Source: Desulfitobacterium sp038181555 (lineage in GTDB: Bacteria; Bacillota; Desulfitobacteriia; Desulfitobacteriales; Desulfitobacteriaceae). From it: 64,000 nucleotides of DNA. Positions within the stretch are counted from its first letter, which is position 1. Each line of letters begins with the position of its first letter. A model generated the notes under the pieces. It ran no database searches. It was not told the DNA's origin and saw only the letters and a list, made by a program, of their open reading frames with translations. The stretch is from the NCBI RefSeq assembly GCF_038181555.1, contig NZ_JBBWUA010000001.1, positions 186,001 to 250,000 of the forward strand, in the 5' to 3' direction. The position numbers and the translations under genes are program-made. Shown here in pieces: positions 25,753 to 34,324 of the stretch.

Positions 25753-26520
25753 TTGAGTAAGGTTGTGGAGCTACATAATCTAGGCATGAAATATCAATCC
25801 CTCAACGGCGAAATCTCGGCACTGGAAAATATCAATTTCGATGTTGAGGAAGGTGAATTTGTCAGTATTGTTGGTCCAAGCGGATGTGGCAAATCAACCC
25901 TCTTATCTATTATAAGCGGACTGATTTCCCCCACAGAGGGCAAAGTGCTTGTCGATGGAGAGGTCGTCAAGGGAACATCGCCCAAGATGGGCTACATGCT
26001 GCAGAAGGACCATCTCTTTGAATGGCGGACCATCCTGCAAAACATCCAGCTCGGGCTAGAGATCCAAAAGAGTCTAACCCTTGAAGCTAAAGCTCGCACT
26101 GAGCATCTTCTAAAAACCTATGGCCTTTACGATTTTCGCAACAAATACCCTAGCCAGCTTTCAGGCGGGATGAGACAGCGGGCAGCTCTCATTCGTACCT
26201 TAGTCACCAAACCCCAAATCCTCCTATTGGATGAGGCTTTCTCTGCTTTAGACTATCAAACGCGCCTAGCTGTCAATGAGGATATCTACACCATTCTCAA
26301 GAAGGAAAACAAAACCGCCCTCATCGTCACACACGATATCGCCGAAGCCATTAGTATGGCAGACCGTGTTGTAGTACTTACGAAAAGACCCGGGACCATT
26401 AAAAAAGTTTATCCCATTGACTTGAAGTGTGAAAAACGCTCTCCTTTAAAGTCGCGTGATATGCCGGCCTTCCAGACCTACTTTCAAGCGATATGGAAGG
26501 AGCTGGATGTCCATGTCTAG
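25753..26520 (+). CDS. ABC importer ATPase (NrtD/SsuB/TauB class)
   Basis: About 255 residues. TTG 25753 is favoured, with AAGGGGGAAGGG just upstream; ATG 25729 (eight residues longer) is an alternative. Walker A GPSGCGKSTLLS, signature LSGGMRQRAALIRTL, Walker B LLLDEAFSALD, and the H-loop VTHDIAEAISMADRV are present. It matches the nitrate/sulfonate/taurine/thiamine-precursor importer class. It powers the permease that overlaps it by 8 bp. The substrate is not known. Preceded by an attenuator-like leader. Confidence 0.9.
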   Translation: MSKVVELHNLGMKYQSLNGEISALENINFDVEEGEFVSIVGPSGCGKSTLLSIISGLISPTEGKVLVDGEVVKGTSPKMGYMLQKDHLFEWRTILQNIQLGLEIQKSLTLEAKARTEHLLKTYGLYDFRNKYPSQLSGGMRQRAALIRTLVTKPQILLLDEAFSALDYQTRLAVNEDIYTILKKENKTALIVTHDIAEAISMADRVVVLTKRPGTIKKVYPIDLKCEKRSPLKSRDMPAFQTYFQAIWKELDVHV

Positions 26521-27319
26521 CATTTCGCCGGAGCATAAAGCCTATCTTCGTCAAGTTCGCCAAGAGCGGATTAAGGTCAGACTAACTCAATTATTGATAC
26601 TGGTGCTTGCCTTCGGGCTGTGGGAGTTCTGTGCTCAACTAAAGATTGTCGATCCCTTTATTACCAGTCAGCCTACCAGAATCTTCAAGACCATAATCAA
26701 CCTACACCAAGAAGGGGTACTTATCCATCACATTACGGTCACCTGTGTAGAAACAGTGATTGGTTTTTTGCTGGGAACTATCTTGGGAACGATTATTGCC
26801 ATTATCCTTTGGTGGTCGGAGTTTATCTCTAAAGTCTCTGAACCCTATCTTGTCATCCTCAATAGCCTGCCGAAAATTGCCCTCGGACCCATTTTTATCG
26901 TATGGATTGGCGCCGGTCCGGCAGCCATCATCGTGATGACTTTGGCCATCTCTCTTATCGTCACCATCCTCGAAGTTCTTAATGGCTTTATAGCTATTGA
27001 CCAAGAGAAAATCAAATTGGTTCAGACCTTTGGGGGGACAAAAACTCAAGTCCTCACCAAGGTTCTTCTCCCTGCCTCCTATTCAACCATCATCAATGCC
27101 TTGAAAATTAACGTGGGTCTATCTTGGGTGGGTGTAATTGTCGGGGAATTTCTCGTCTCCAAGGCCGGTTTGGGCTATCTGATCGTCTATGGAGGCCAGA
27201 TATTCAAGTTGGATCTGGTCATGACCAGTGTCTTTATCTTAGGAATAGCTGCAGCATTAATGTATCAGGGGGTGGTTTTGTTCGAAAAGCTTATTATTAA
27301 GCATCCTGAAGGAAAGTAG
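26513..27319 (+). CDS. ABC importer permease (SsuC/TauC class)
   Basis: About 268 residues with about six membrane helices. ATG 26513 lies 10 bp after AAGGAG (inside the end of the ATPase gene). The family motif is seen as NSLPKIALGPIFIVWIGAG and the coupling loop as VQTFGGTKTQVLTKVLLPAS. It pairs with the ATPase at 25753 and the binding protein at 27345 as one importer. Substrate unknown. Confidence 0.92.
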   Translation: MSSISPEHKAYLRQVRQERIKVRLTQLLILVLAFGLWEFCAQLKIVDPFITSQPTRIFKTIINLHQEGVLIHHITVTCVETVIGFLLGTILGTIIAIILWWSEFISKVSEPYLVILNSLPKIALGPIFIVWIGAGPAAIIVMTLAISLIVTILEVLNGFIAIDQEKIKLVQTFGGTKTQVLTKVLLPASYSTIINALKINVGLSWVGVIVGEFLVSKAGLGYLIVYGGQIFKLDLVMTSVFILGIAAALMYQGVVLFEKLIIKHPEGK

Positions 27320-27344
27320 TCTGAATATTTAGGGGAGGGTTATT

Positions 27345-28358
27345 ATGAAACGTCGATTTGGCATACTTATGGTGTTGATTTTAGCCGCAGCATTAATTCT
27401 CACTGGCTGTGGAAATAGTAGTAGCAAGGATAATCAACTCACAAAGATCAGAGTATCAGAGGTGACCCATTCCATCTTTTATGCTCCACAATATGTAGCC
27501 TTGACCCAAGGCTTCTTTAAAGAAGAGGGATTGGATATTGAGCTCACCAATGGCGGAGGAGCAGATAAGGTCATGACCGCTGTTTTAACCGGTCAAGTTG
27601 AGATTGGCTTTGCCGGTCCGGAAGCCTCTGTCTATGTCTATAATGAAGGCAAAGAAGATAATGCTATTGTTTTTGCGCAATTAACTAATGGTGATGGCAC
27701 CTTCCTCATTGGTCGCGAGCCGGACTCCGATTTCCAGTGGAGTGACTTGCAGGGCAAGACAATCATTGGGGGGAGAAAAGGTGGAATGCCGGAAATCATT
27801 CTCCAGTACGTTTTGCGCAATAATGGCTTAACCCCAGGCAAAGATGTTTTTATAGATACCACTATGCAATTTAATGCCATGCCCGGTGCCTTTCTAGGCG
27901 GTCAAGGTGATTATGTTATTCTCTTTGAACCTACAGCTTCGGCTATGGAAAAAGAGGGCAAGGCCTATATTATCGCTTCCTTAGGTAAAGAAAGTGGAGA
28001 AGTGCCCTACACAGCTTATTTTGCCAAGAAGAGCTATATGGAGAAAAACCCCAACATTATCCAAAAATTTACCAATGCCGTTTATAAAGGCCAACGTTGG
28101 GTAGAATCCCATTCGCCTGAGGAAATAGCCAAAGCCATCAAACCCCATTTCCCCGATGCGGATGAACAAATTCTTACCACTGTTGTCAAACGCTATAAAG
28201 AACAGAACAGTTGGAAGAAGGATCCTATCCTTTTAGAAAAGGATCTCCAGGTTTTACAACAAGCACTGCAGGATTCCGGTGAATTAAGCAAGAAAGCTCC
28301 CTATGATAAAATAATTACCCCAGTATTTGGAGAGACGGCCCTCAAGAATGTAAAATAA
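27345..28358 (+). CDS. SsuA/THI5-like substrate-binding lipoprotein
   Basis: A 337-residue lipoprotein with lipobox LILTGC (Cys22). The NMT1/THI5-like fold begins VTHSIFYAPQYVALTQGFFK, then GGADKVMTAVLTGQVEIGFA. These proteins bind small organic or inorganic anions or pyrimidine precursors. Sequence does not tell which. The neighbouring modABC and the leader at 25577 are the only clues. A GGGGAGGG site precedes the ATG. Last gene of the importer. Confidence 0.9.
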   Translation: MKRRFGILMVLILAAALILTGCGNSSSKDNQLTKIRVSEVTHSIFYAPQYVALTQGFFKEEGLDIELTNGGGADKVMTAVLTGQVEIGFAGPEASVYVYNEGKEDNAIVFAQLTNGDGTFLIGREPDSDFQWSDLQGKTIIGGRKGGMPEIILQYVLRNNGLTPGKDVFIDTTMQFNAMPGAFLGGQGDYVILFEPTASAMEKEGKAYIIASLGKESGEVPYTAYFAKKSYMEKNPNIIQKFTNAVYKGQRWVESHSPEEIAKAIKPHFPDADEQILTTVVKRYKEQNSWKKDPILLEKDLQVLQQALQDSGELSKKAPYDKIITPVFGETALKNVK

Positions 28359-28373
28359 TTTGTCGTAAAAATG

Positions 28374-28421
28374 GTGAGGAGAGAATAATTTGGGAATATT
28401 CCGAAATATTCTCTCCATTTT
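28374..28421 (+). terminator. Terminator of the ABC importer
   Basis: GGAGAGAATA (28378-28387) pairs with TATTCTCTCC (28407-28416), followed by ATTTTATATTT, 20 bp after the binding-protein stop. Confidence 0.8.
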
Positions 28422-28629
28422 ATATTTATTCATTGCTTGATGGGATAATCGAGGTTTATTTAGGCTATTTTGGCGTAAAAGAATGGACAAAGACAAATAA
28501 ATTTCAGATGAGAATCTTCAACCTGTAGTATACTATTACTATATGCTATATATAAAGAAGTTTTATAATCGCATAATATAATGCTATGTATGTCATGAAA
28601 TTATTGATTATTTTATAGAAGGTGTTCTA

Positions 28630-29625
28630 ATGTCGACTTGGCTTATAGCCTTTGGAATTTTTATTGTTGGTGCAATCCTTTGGCATGTTTCCAAATACCA
28701 TCGTTTCCTTGTTGAACGTGTGGACGAAATTCAGGTCATGAAATGTGCCTTTGAACACACGGCAGTCGGGATGGCGATAGTTCGTCCGGACTTCCAATAC
28801 ATCAAAGTTAACAAAGCGTATGCTGGTATTATTGGATACTCCGTTATGGAACTGATGGCTACAGTACATAAGGATTTTATTCATCCGGAAGATCGTGAAA
28901 AGGACACTCCTTTTGTTAATGAAATTTTATTAAGTAAAATAGATTCTTTTACCTCGATTAAGCGCTACATTCATAAACAAGGCCATATTGTTTGGGTCAG
29001 GGCCACCGTTTCGGTTGTCCGCCATGACAATGGTGATATAAAGTATTTTATTACCCAAATCCAAGACATTACCCATGCCAAAAAAGCTGAGGATGAGCTG
29101 CGCAGATCAAAGGATGAGGCAGAAATTATTGCTCGTACAGATTATCTGACAAATGTGCTAAACCGCAGAGCCTTTATTGAGCGGCTACAGGAAGAATTAA
29201 AACGAACAAAACGCACGGGAAAGAGCTTTGCTATGATTATCGTGGATGTTGATCTCTTTAAGAGAGTCAACGACTGCTATGGACATTTAGCAGGAGACTA
29301 TGTTTTGCAGAAATTTGCCGAGTGTTTAGGGACTATGGTCAGGCCCTATGACTTCATTGGTCGCTATGGTGGAGAAGAATTCGCTATTTGCTTACCGGGT
29401 ACCGATATTGAACAAGCCGCCGTTGTAGCGGAACGGATGAGGGAGAACGTCGCAGCCCTCCAAGTAGAATATATGAATCATCGGATTCGAGTCACAGGTA
29501 GCTTTGGCGTAACTGTTTACAATCACGAATCTCCTGAAGACGTAGATGCACTGATCGAGAGGGCGGACTCTGCGATGTATGTAGCCAAGAGTCACAAAAA
29601 TACGGTCTATCAGTGTGTTTCCTAG
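28630..29625 (+). CDS. Membrane-anchored PAS-GGDEF diguanylate cyclase
   Basis: A 331-residue protein. One N-terminal membrane helix (about 4-22, LIAFGIFIVGAILW) is followed by a PAS domain (about 35-150, with VNKAYAGIIGYSVMELM and a PAC-like ending ITQIQDITHAKKAE), then GGDEF (about 165-330). The active-site signature is GRYGGEEFAICLPG. Other catalytic positions (DLFKRVNDCYGHLAGDYVL) are kept, so c-di-GMP synthesis is likely. PAS may sense redox or a small molecule. Monogenic, ending before a REP hairpin at 29632. Confidence 0.93.
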   Translation: MSTWLIAFGIFIVGAILWHVSKYHRFLVERVDEIQVMKCAFEHTAVGMAIVRPDFQYIKVNKAYAGIIGYSVMELMATVHKDFIHPEDREKDTPFVNEILLSKIDSFTSIKRYIHKQGHIVWVRATVSVVRHDNGDIKYFITQIQDITHAKKAEDELRRSKDEAEIIARTDYLTNVLNRRAFIERLQEELKRTKRTGKSFAMIIVDVDLFKRVNDCYGHLAGDYVLQKFAECLGTMVRPYDFIGRYGGEEFAICLPGTDIEQAAVVAERMRENVAALQVEYMNHRIRVTGSFGVTVYNHESPEDVDALIERADSAMYVAKSHKNTVYQCVS

Positions 29626-29631
29626 CCAGAT

Positions 29632-29657
29632 GAAAACCGGGGACAGGTCCCGGTTTT
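29632..29657 (+). repeat. REP hairpin after the PAS-GGDEF gene
   Basis: AAAACCGGG (29633-29641), loop GACAGGT, CCCGGTTTT (29649-29657), then TATTTTTA. Same loop as other REPs, different stem. It could serve as the gene's terminator. Confidence 0.75.
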
Positions 29658-29693
29658 TATTTTTACATCTTAAAAATAAGTGATAACTACCTG

Positions 29694-29722
29694 TTGATTT
29701 GGGAAAAATAATGTGTTAAACT
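29694..29722 (+). promoter_or_regulatory. Promoter of the trpXYZ leader
   Basis: TTGATT (29694-29699) and TAAACT (29717-29722) with a 17-bp spacer, just upstream of the T-box leader. Confidence 0.5.
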
Positions 29723-29734
29723 ATTCTAAACTGT

Positions 29735-30003
29735 TGACGGGGAAGTAAAACCGCAAGACCAGCCTTAAAGAGAGCCGGGAAAGGTGGAAACCTGGTAGGT
29801 AACGGAGCGGGTAAATGGGCCCCTGAGGGCGGAGCGAAAAGCAATGAGTAGCTTACGACGCACAGCCGGCGTTATTGGGCTAAGGGTGTGATGGCACCCT
29901 GCAAGAGAGGATGTATGGGCACCGGTTTTCATACATCAATTAAGGTGGTACCGCAGGTTAAGCGCCTGTCCTTAAGGTTAGACTTAAGGACAGGCGTTTT
30001 TTG
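29735..30003 (+). promoter_or_regulatory. T-box leader, probably tRNA-Trp responsive
   Basis: Stem I region holds AGAGAGCCGGGAAAGGTGG and an apical GGTAGGTAACGG part. The specifier candidate is TGG (Trp) at 29816-29818. The T-box is AAGGTGGTACCGCAGG (29942-29957). The terminator is CGCCTGTCCTTAAG (29963-29976) / CTTAAGGACAGGCG (29983-29996) plus TTTTTT. Uncharged tRNA-Trp would allow read-through into trpXYZ. The Trp specificity agrees with the known regulation of this importer family. Confidence 0.9.
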
Positions 30004-30107
30004 TTTTGGTACAACCGTCCCATGCATTGACGCGGATGGATGGGAATTGCAGGGAAGAACCCTCAAATCTTTAATCAAAAATTTGAAAAAGAGTGGAGGA
30101 TCTTCAA

Positions 30108-31106
30108 ATGAAAAAGAAATTTGCGGGAATCTTAAGTGGAGTATTGGCATTATCTTTACTGGTCTCAGGTTGTGGCGCTAGTAATACGGACCAAGGAAAG
30201 GCTGCCAATGATGGTAAAAAAAGCGTCGGGATTGTTCAAATTGTCGAGCACCCCTCCCTAAATACCATTCGTGAGGCTACTATTGCCGAATTAGCAAACC
30301 AAGGTTTTAAAGATGGTGAAAATACTACTATTGACTATCAAAATGCCCAAGGTGACCAAACCAACCTCAAAACGATTGCCCAAAAGTTTGTTTCCAATAA
30401 ATATGACCTGATTATTGCTATTGCCACTCCTTCGGCTCAAGCAGTCGTCAGTGAAACCAAAGATATTCCTGTTGTTTTCTCAGCCGCCACAGACCCCATT
30501 GGGTCAGGACTCGTTAGCAGCATGGAAAAGCCCGGTGCAAATGTTACAGGCACCTCCGACCGAGTCTCTGCTGAAAAAATCATGGAGCTAGCTGAGAAGA
30601 TTACCCCCGGCATAAAAACCGTCGGAGCCCTCTACAACACCAGTGAGACCAATTCCGTGTCCGTCATCGAAAACCTCAAGGAGTATGCAGCTAAGAAGAA
30701 TATTAAAGTAGAAGTAGCTACCGTAACCAACAGCTCCGAAGTACTCCAGGCAGTCAACGCCCTCACCGGTGATGTAGATGCGATCTTTATCCCCATCGAC
30801 AATGCTGTCGCCAGCGCCATGCCCGCTGTAGCTCAAGCTGCCAATAAAGCGAAAATTCCCGTCTACGTGGGAGCTGATTCCATGGTCAAAGACGGCGGCC
30901 TAGCAACCTATGGCATCAATTACACCATCCTCGGTCAAGAAACAGCAAAAATGGCCTCCGAAATCCTCAAGGGCAAAAACCCCGGAGATATCCCTGTAAA
31001 ATCCATGACTGACATGGACATCTACCTCAACCAAAAAACAGCCGATGCCATCGGCATCACCATCCCTGCCGATGTCATTAAAGAAGCTGCAGAAGTATTT
31101 AAGTAA
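30108..31106 (+). CDS. trpX: Substrate-binding lipoprotein of the TrpXYZ importer (COG2984)
   Basis: A 332-residue lipoprotein with lipobox LLVSGC (Cys22). The periplasmic-binding-protein core starts VGIVQIVEHPSLNTIREATI, typical of the COG2984 family. ATG 30108 follows GTGGAGGATCTTCAA; an upstream in-frame ATG at 30093 lies before that site. The tRNA-Trp T-box leader directly upstream supports tryptophan (or a close aromatic precursor) as the cargo. The gene is separated from the permease gene by 386 bp that hold structured element copy C. Confidence 0.9.
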   Translation: MKKKFAGILSGVLALSLLVSGCGASNTDQGKAANDGKKSVGIVQIVEHPSLNTIREATIAELANQGFKDGENTTIDYQNAQGDQTNLKTIAQKFVSNKYDLIIAIATPSAQAVVSETKDIPVVFSAATDPIGSGLVSSMEKPGANVTGTSDRVSAEKIMELAEKITPGIKTVGALYNTSETNSVSVIENLKEYAAKKNIKVEVATVTNSSEVLQAVNALTGDVDAIFIPIDNAVASAMPAVAQAANKAKIPVYVGADSMVKDGGLATYGINYTILGQETAKMASEILKGKNPGDIPVKSMTDMDIYLNQKTADAIGITIPADVIKEAAEVFK

Positions 31107-31152
31107 TAAAAGAGCGACCCCACGTCCTTCGCGAAAAGCCAGCAATATAATC

Positions 31153-31168
31153 GAGGGACCTGACCCCA
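31153..31168 (-). repeat. Degenerate REP core
   Basis: GAGGGACCTGACCCC carries the REP core in minus orientation (GTCAGGT) without flanking stem arms. Probably a decayed copy. Confidence 0.45.
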
Positions 31169-31195
31169 TTTCACACATTGTTACCTTAAAAGAAG

Positions 31196-31415
31196 ACCCA
31201 AGGATTTTGATATACGGAAGAGAGCGACTTCAAAGCGAGCGGAGACAAAACTTCGCGAAAAGCACGCAGCGGAGTCGGATTGGAAACAGGACGTTTCCAA
31301 CCGCCTACGAGGCAGGAGCCGATTTAGGCGGATATCCGACGGAGCGGAGAGCTTGAGCGATTAGTTTTGTCCGCGCAGCTTTCTGAGCGAACCTGTATAG
31401 CAAAATCCTGGAGAT
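31196..31415 (+). repeat. Structured dispersed element, copy C (inside the trpXYZ operon)
   Basis: Outer arms GGATTTTGATATAC (31202-31215) and GTATAGCAAAATCC (31395-31408) pair with one mismatch. The inner pair GACAAAACT / AGTTTTGTC replaces ACCCGTTCT / AGAACGGGT of copy B, and CCGCCTA / TAGGCGG replaces CTGACTA / TAGTCAG. The hairpin GGAAAC/GTTTCC is unchanged. It lies between trpX and trpY in the sense direction, so it is transcribed with them unless it ends transcription. Confidence 0.8.
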
Positions 31416-31492
31416 CCCTTAAAACCAAACTTATACTGTGCTAAGGACAAAGACTAACTCTTAGCAAAGACGTAAAGGAGCGACCACCACCA

Positions 31493-32413
31493 ATGAACTT
31501 CGCCCTCCAAGGCTCTATCGAACTCGGAATTATATATGCAATCATGGCCCTAGGCGTATTCATATCCTTCCGCACCTTGAATATGCCGGATATGACGGTT
31601 GACGGAAGCTTTGTCACAGGTGCGGCTATCTCCGTCGTCTTGAGTATGAATGGCCATCCCTTTCTGGGACTGCTACTGTCCTTTATTGTCGGCTGCGGTA
31701 CCGGATGTATCGCTGCCTTTCTTCATACTAAATTAAAGATCCAAGCTCTCTTGGCGGGAATCCTCGCCATGCTTGCCCTGTATTCCCTTAACCTGAAAAT
31801 AATGAGCGGACGAGCCAATATTGCTCTTATGAATAAAGCCACAGTGTTCAGCGAATTCGAAAAGTTGGTGAGTGGAGATTATAGTCGACTCATCTTTGCA
31901 GCTATCATGATTGTCCTTTGCTTGATTGTCCTCTTTCTTTTCTTGAATACCCGCTTAGGTTTTTTGGTGCGGGCGACAGGAGATAATGATCAAATGGTGA
32001 GGGCCCTAGGGGTAAACACCGACCTAACTATTTTTGTTGGCCTAGCCATAGCCAATGGCTTTGTGGCTGTTTCAGGGGCCATGATTGCTCAATATCAATC
32101 CTTCGTGGATGTAGCTATGGGCGTTGGTATGGTGGTCATCGGACTGGCTTCGGTTATCATCGGGGAAGTTGTTTTTGGTATAAAATCCTTAATGCGGCGA
32201 CTGATTGCCGTCGTATTAGGTTCAATACTTTATCGTCTAATTATTGCCGTCGCCCTTGAGTTGGGCATGCCGGCCGGAGATTTAAAACTTGTCTCCGCAG
32301 TGATTGTTGCCTTAGCTATGTCCACTCCCATTCTAAAAAAACAATTTGCTACCATGAAAAGACGACATTTCTCCCATCAACGTTCCAAAAAGAGTTTGCA
32401 GTGGAAGGAGTGA
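31493..32413 (+). CDS. trpY: Permease of the TrpXYZ importer (COG4120)
   Basis: A 306-residue membrane protein with about eight or nine helices, starting MNFALQGSIELGIIYAIMAL. FRTLNMPDMTVDGSFVTGAA and the BPD_transp_2-like repeat (VRATGDNDQMVRALGVN) place it with COG4120 branched-chain-like permeases. It forms the channel for the T-box-controlled importer. The start has AAAGGAGCGACC. A tail of basic residues (KRRHFSHQRSKKSLQ) is cytoplasmic. The ATPase follows 9 bp later. Confidence 0.9.
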   Translation: MNFALQGSIELGIIYAIMALGVFISFRTLNMPDMTVDGSFVTGAAISVVLSMNGHPFLGLLLSFIVGCGTGCIAAFLHTKLKIQALLAGILAMLALYSLNLKIMSGRANIALMNKATVFSEFEKLVSGDYSRLIFAAIMIVLCLIVLFLFLNTRLGFLVRATGDNDQMVRALGVNTDLTIFVGLAIANGFVAVSGAMIAQYQSFVDVAMGVGMVVIGLASVIIGEVVFGIKSLMRRLIAVVLGSILYRLIIAVALELGMPAGDLKLVSAVIVALAMSTPILKKQFATMKRRHFSHQRSKKSLQWKE

Positions 32414-32422
32414 TCGATTCAA

Positions 32423-33217
32423 ATGCTTAAGCTTAAACAAGTAAGTAAAACCTTCGGTATCGGTAGTAGCAACGAAAAGCGGGCACTGGATCAGGTAGAT
32501 CTTACACTGCAATCGGGTGAATTTGTGACCGTCATTGGTGGGAATGGTGCAGGGAAGTCCACCCTCTTTAACTGCATCTCCGGCATGTATGAGGTTGAGG
32601 AAGGACAGATCCTCCTTGACGATCTAGACATTACTTTCTTTCCCGAATATAAGCGTTCCCGAGCCATTGGTAGGGTATTTCAAGACCCCCTCAAGGGGAC
32701 GGCCTTTGATATGACCATTGAACAAAATTTAGCGATCGCCTTAGGGAAAGGTCAGTCCATTAGCCTCCGCCCAGGCATCACGAAGAAAGAGCTGGATTTC
32801 CTCAGAGAGCGTATTGCTATGCTCGATCTGGGTCTGGAGAATCGCATGAAGCATAAGGTAGGACTCTTGTCCGGAGGACAGCGCCAAGCCTTGACCCTGC
32901 TGATGGCCACCTTAGTTAAGCCCAAGATTCTGCTGCTCGACGAGCATACAGCGGCACTTGACCCAGCCATCGCCAAGAAGGTGATGAGTATAACTCGACA
33001 GATCGTTGAGGAAGAAAAGCTCTGTACCCTCATGATTACCCATAATATGAAGGCATCCTTAGAATTCGGCACACGAACTATCATGATGCATGAAGGAAGA
33101 ATCATCATGGATATTCAAGGCCAGGAGCGGAAACAGATGACTGTAGATCTCCTCATTGACCAATTCGAATCTCGCAGCGGCACCGCCCTCGATAATGATC
33201 GCATGCTGCTTGGTTAA
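32423..33217 (+). CDS. trpZ: ATPase of the TrpXYZ importer (COG1101)
   Basis: A 264-residue ABC ATPase. Walker A GGNGAGKSTLFN, signature LLSGGQRQALTLLMA, and the unusual Walker B LLLDEHTAALDP, with His where most have Pro, a hallmark of this COG1101 group. H-loop ITHNMKASLEFG is intact. It energises tryptophan uptake with the trpX and trpY products. A REP-shaped terminator at 33223 ends the operon. Confidence 0.92.
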   Translation: MLKLKQVSKTFGIGSSNEKRALDQVDLTLQSGEFVTVIGGNGAGKSTLFNCISGMYEVEEGQILLDDLDITFFPEYKRSRAIGRVFQDPLKGTAFDMTIEQNLAIALGKGQSISLRPGITKKELDFLRERIAMLDLGLENRMKHKVGLLSGGQRQALTLLMATLVKPKILLLDEHTAALDPAIAKKVMSITRQIVEEEKLCTLMITHNMKASLEFGTRTIMMHEGRIIMDIQGQERKQMTVDLLIDQFESRSGTALDNDRMLLG

Positions 33218-33222
33218 ACTGT

Positions 33223-33266
33223 AATAATGCGAAAAGGGACCTGACCCCTTTTCGCATTATTTTTTC
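33223..33266 (+). terminator. REP hairpin serving as trpXYZ terminator
   Basis: AATAATGCGAAAAGGG (33223-33238) and its exact reverse complement (33246-33261) enclose the loop ACCTGAC. It is followed by TTTTTTC. The loop is the minus-strand REP core with one change. It starts 6 bp after the trpZ stop, so a mobile repeat seems to do a terminator's job. Confidence 0.85.
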
Positions 33267-33412
33267 TAATTCTATAAGAAATAGCGCTTGAGCAAGCCTG
33301 ACGAAGATAAATGAGTTTATCCTGCAATAATGTGCATGTTCACTGTTTTACCTCTTTAGCGTGTTAAAGTAAAATGGCATCATGATTATCCAAGAGAGAA
33401 GGAGTTGTTCAT

Positions 33413-34210
33413 ATGAAGAAGTTTATTGCCTTGGCAATGACTGTCGTTATGTCAGGATTAGTTTTAACCGGTTGTGGCAGTGCTAGCACCGGAACCCCAA
33501 ATGCCGAAAAGGCAGCAACCCCACAAAAGATCGTGGTTGGTTTGGATGATACCTTTGCCCCCATGGGTTTTCGCGATGATAAGGGCGAATTAGTCGGCTT
33601 TGATGTCGAGATGGCCAAAGAAGCCGCTTCCCGCTTAGATATGGAAGTAGAATTCAAACCTATTGATTGGAATAGTAAAGAAGTAGAACTCAATAGCAAA
33701 AAGATCGATATGATTTGGAACGGTTTAACCATTACCGAAGAAAGACAGAAAAACATCCTCTTTACACAACCCTACATGGCTAATCATCAAATCATCGTCG
33801 TTCTCCCAGACTCAGATATTAAAACTAAAGCGGACCTCAGTGGCAAAGTAATCGGGACCCAAGAAGGTAGCTCCAGCCTAGATGCTATCAATGCAGAGCC
33901 TGAAGTGGCTAAGACCTTTAAGGAAATTAGAACCTATGCCGATTATGTGGCTGCTCTCAATGAATTAAAAATTGGCCGGGTAGATGCCGTGGTGGCTGAT
34001 GAAGTCGTATCCCGCTATTACATGAGCAAGAAACCGGGCGAATATGCTGTTATTGAAGACAACTTCGGTGAAGAAGAATATGGTGTTGGACTCCGTAAAG
34101 ATGATACTGAACTCTTAGGCAAGCTGCAAGGCGCCCTGGATGCGATGAAGGCCGAAGGAGTATCGGCTGAAATCGCCAAGAAGTGGTTTGGTGAAGACAT
34201 CATTAAGTAA
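33413..34210 (+). CDS. Polar amino-acid ABC transporter binding lipoprotein
   Basis: A 265-residue lipoprotein with lipobox LVLTGC (Cys21). The SBP_bac_3 fold is clear: IVVGLDDTFAPMGFRDDKGE, GFDVEMAKEAASRL, MIWNGLTITEERQKNILFTQ. It binds a polar amino acid such as glutamine, cystine, histidine or arginine; which one cannot be read. GAAGGAGTTG precedes the ATG. A hairpin (34240-34268) between this gene and the permease suggests it is made in excess. Confidence 0.92.
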   Translation: MKKFIALAMTVVMSGLVLTGCGSASTGTPNAEKAATPQKIVVGLDDTFAPMGFRDDKGELVGFDVEMAKEAASRLDMEVEFKPIDWNSKEVELNSKKIDMIWNGLTITEERQKNILFTQPYMANHQIIVVLPDSDIKTKADLSGKVIGTQEGSSSLDAINAEPEVAKTFKEIRTYADYVAALNELKIGRVDAVVADEVVSRYYMSKKPGEYAVIEDNFGEEEYGVGLRKDDTELLGKLQGALDAMKAEGVSAEIAKKWFGEDIIK

Positions 34211-34239
34211 TTAAGAAACGATCCGTTTCCGACAAGATG

Positions 34240-34268
34240 AGGCTGATGGGTTATCCATTAGCCTTTTC
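34240..34268 (+). terminator. Internal terminator between binding protein and permease genes
   Basis: AGGCTGATGG (34240-34249), loop GTTAT, CCATTAGCCT (34255-34264), then TTTTCT. One G-U pair. Partial read-through would lower permease and ATPase relative to the binding protein. Confidence 0.65.
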
Positions 34269-34324
34269 TGTGGTATTATAGGTTTGTCCATAGAGACCCA
34301 GAGAATAATTTGAGGAGAGACAAG

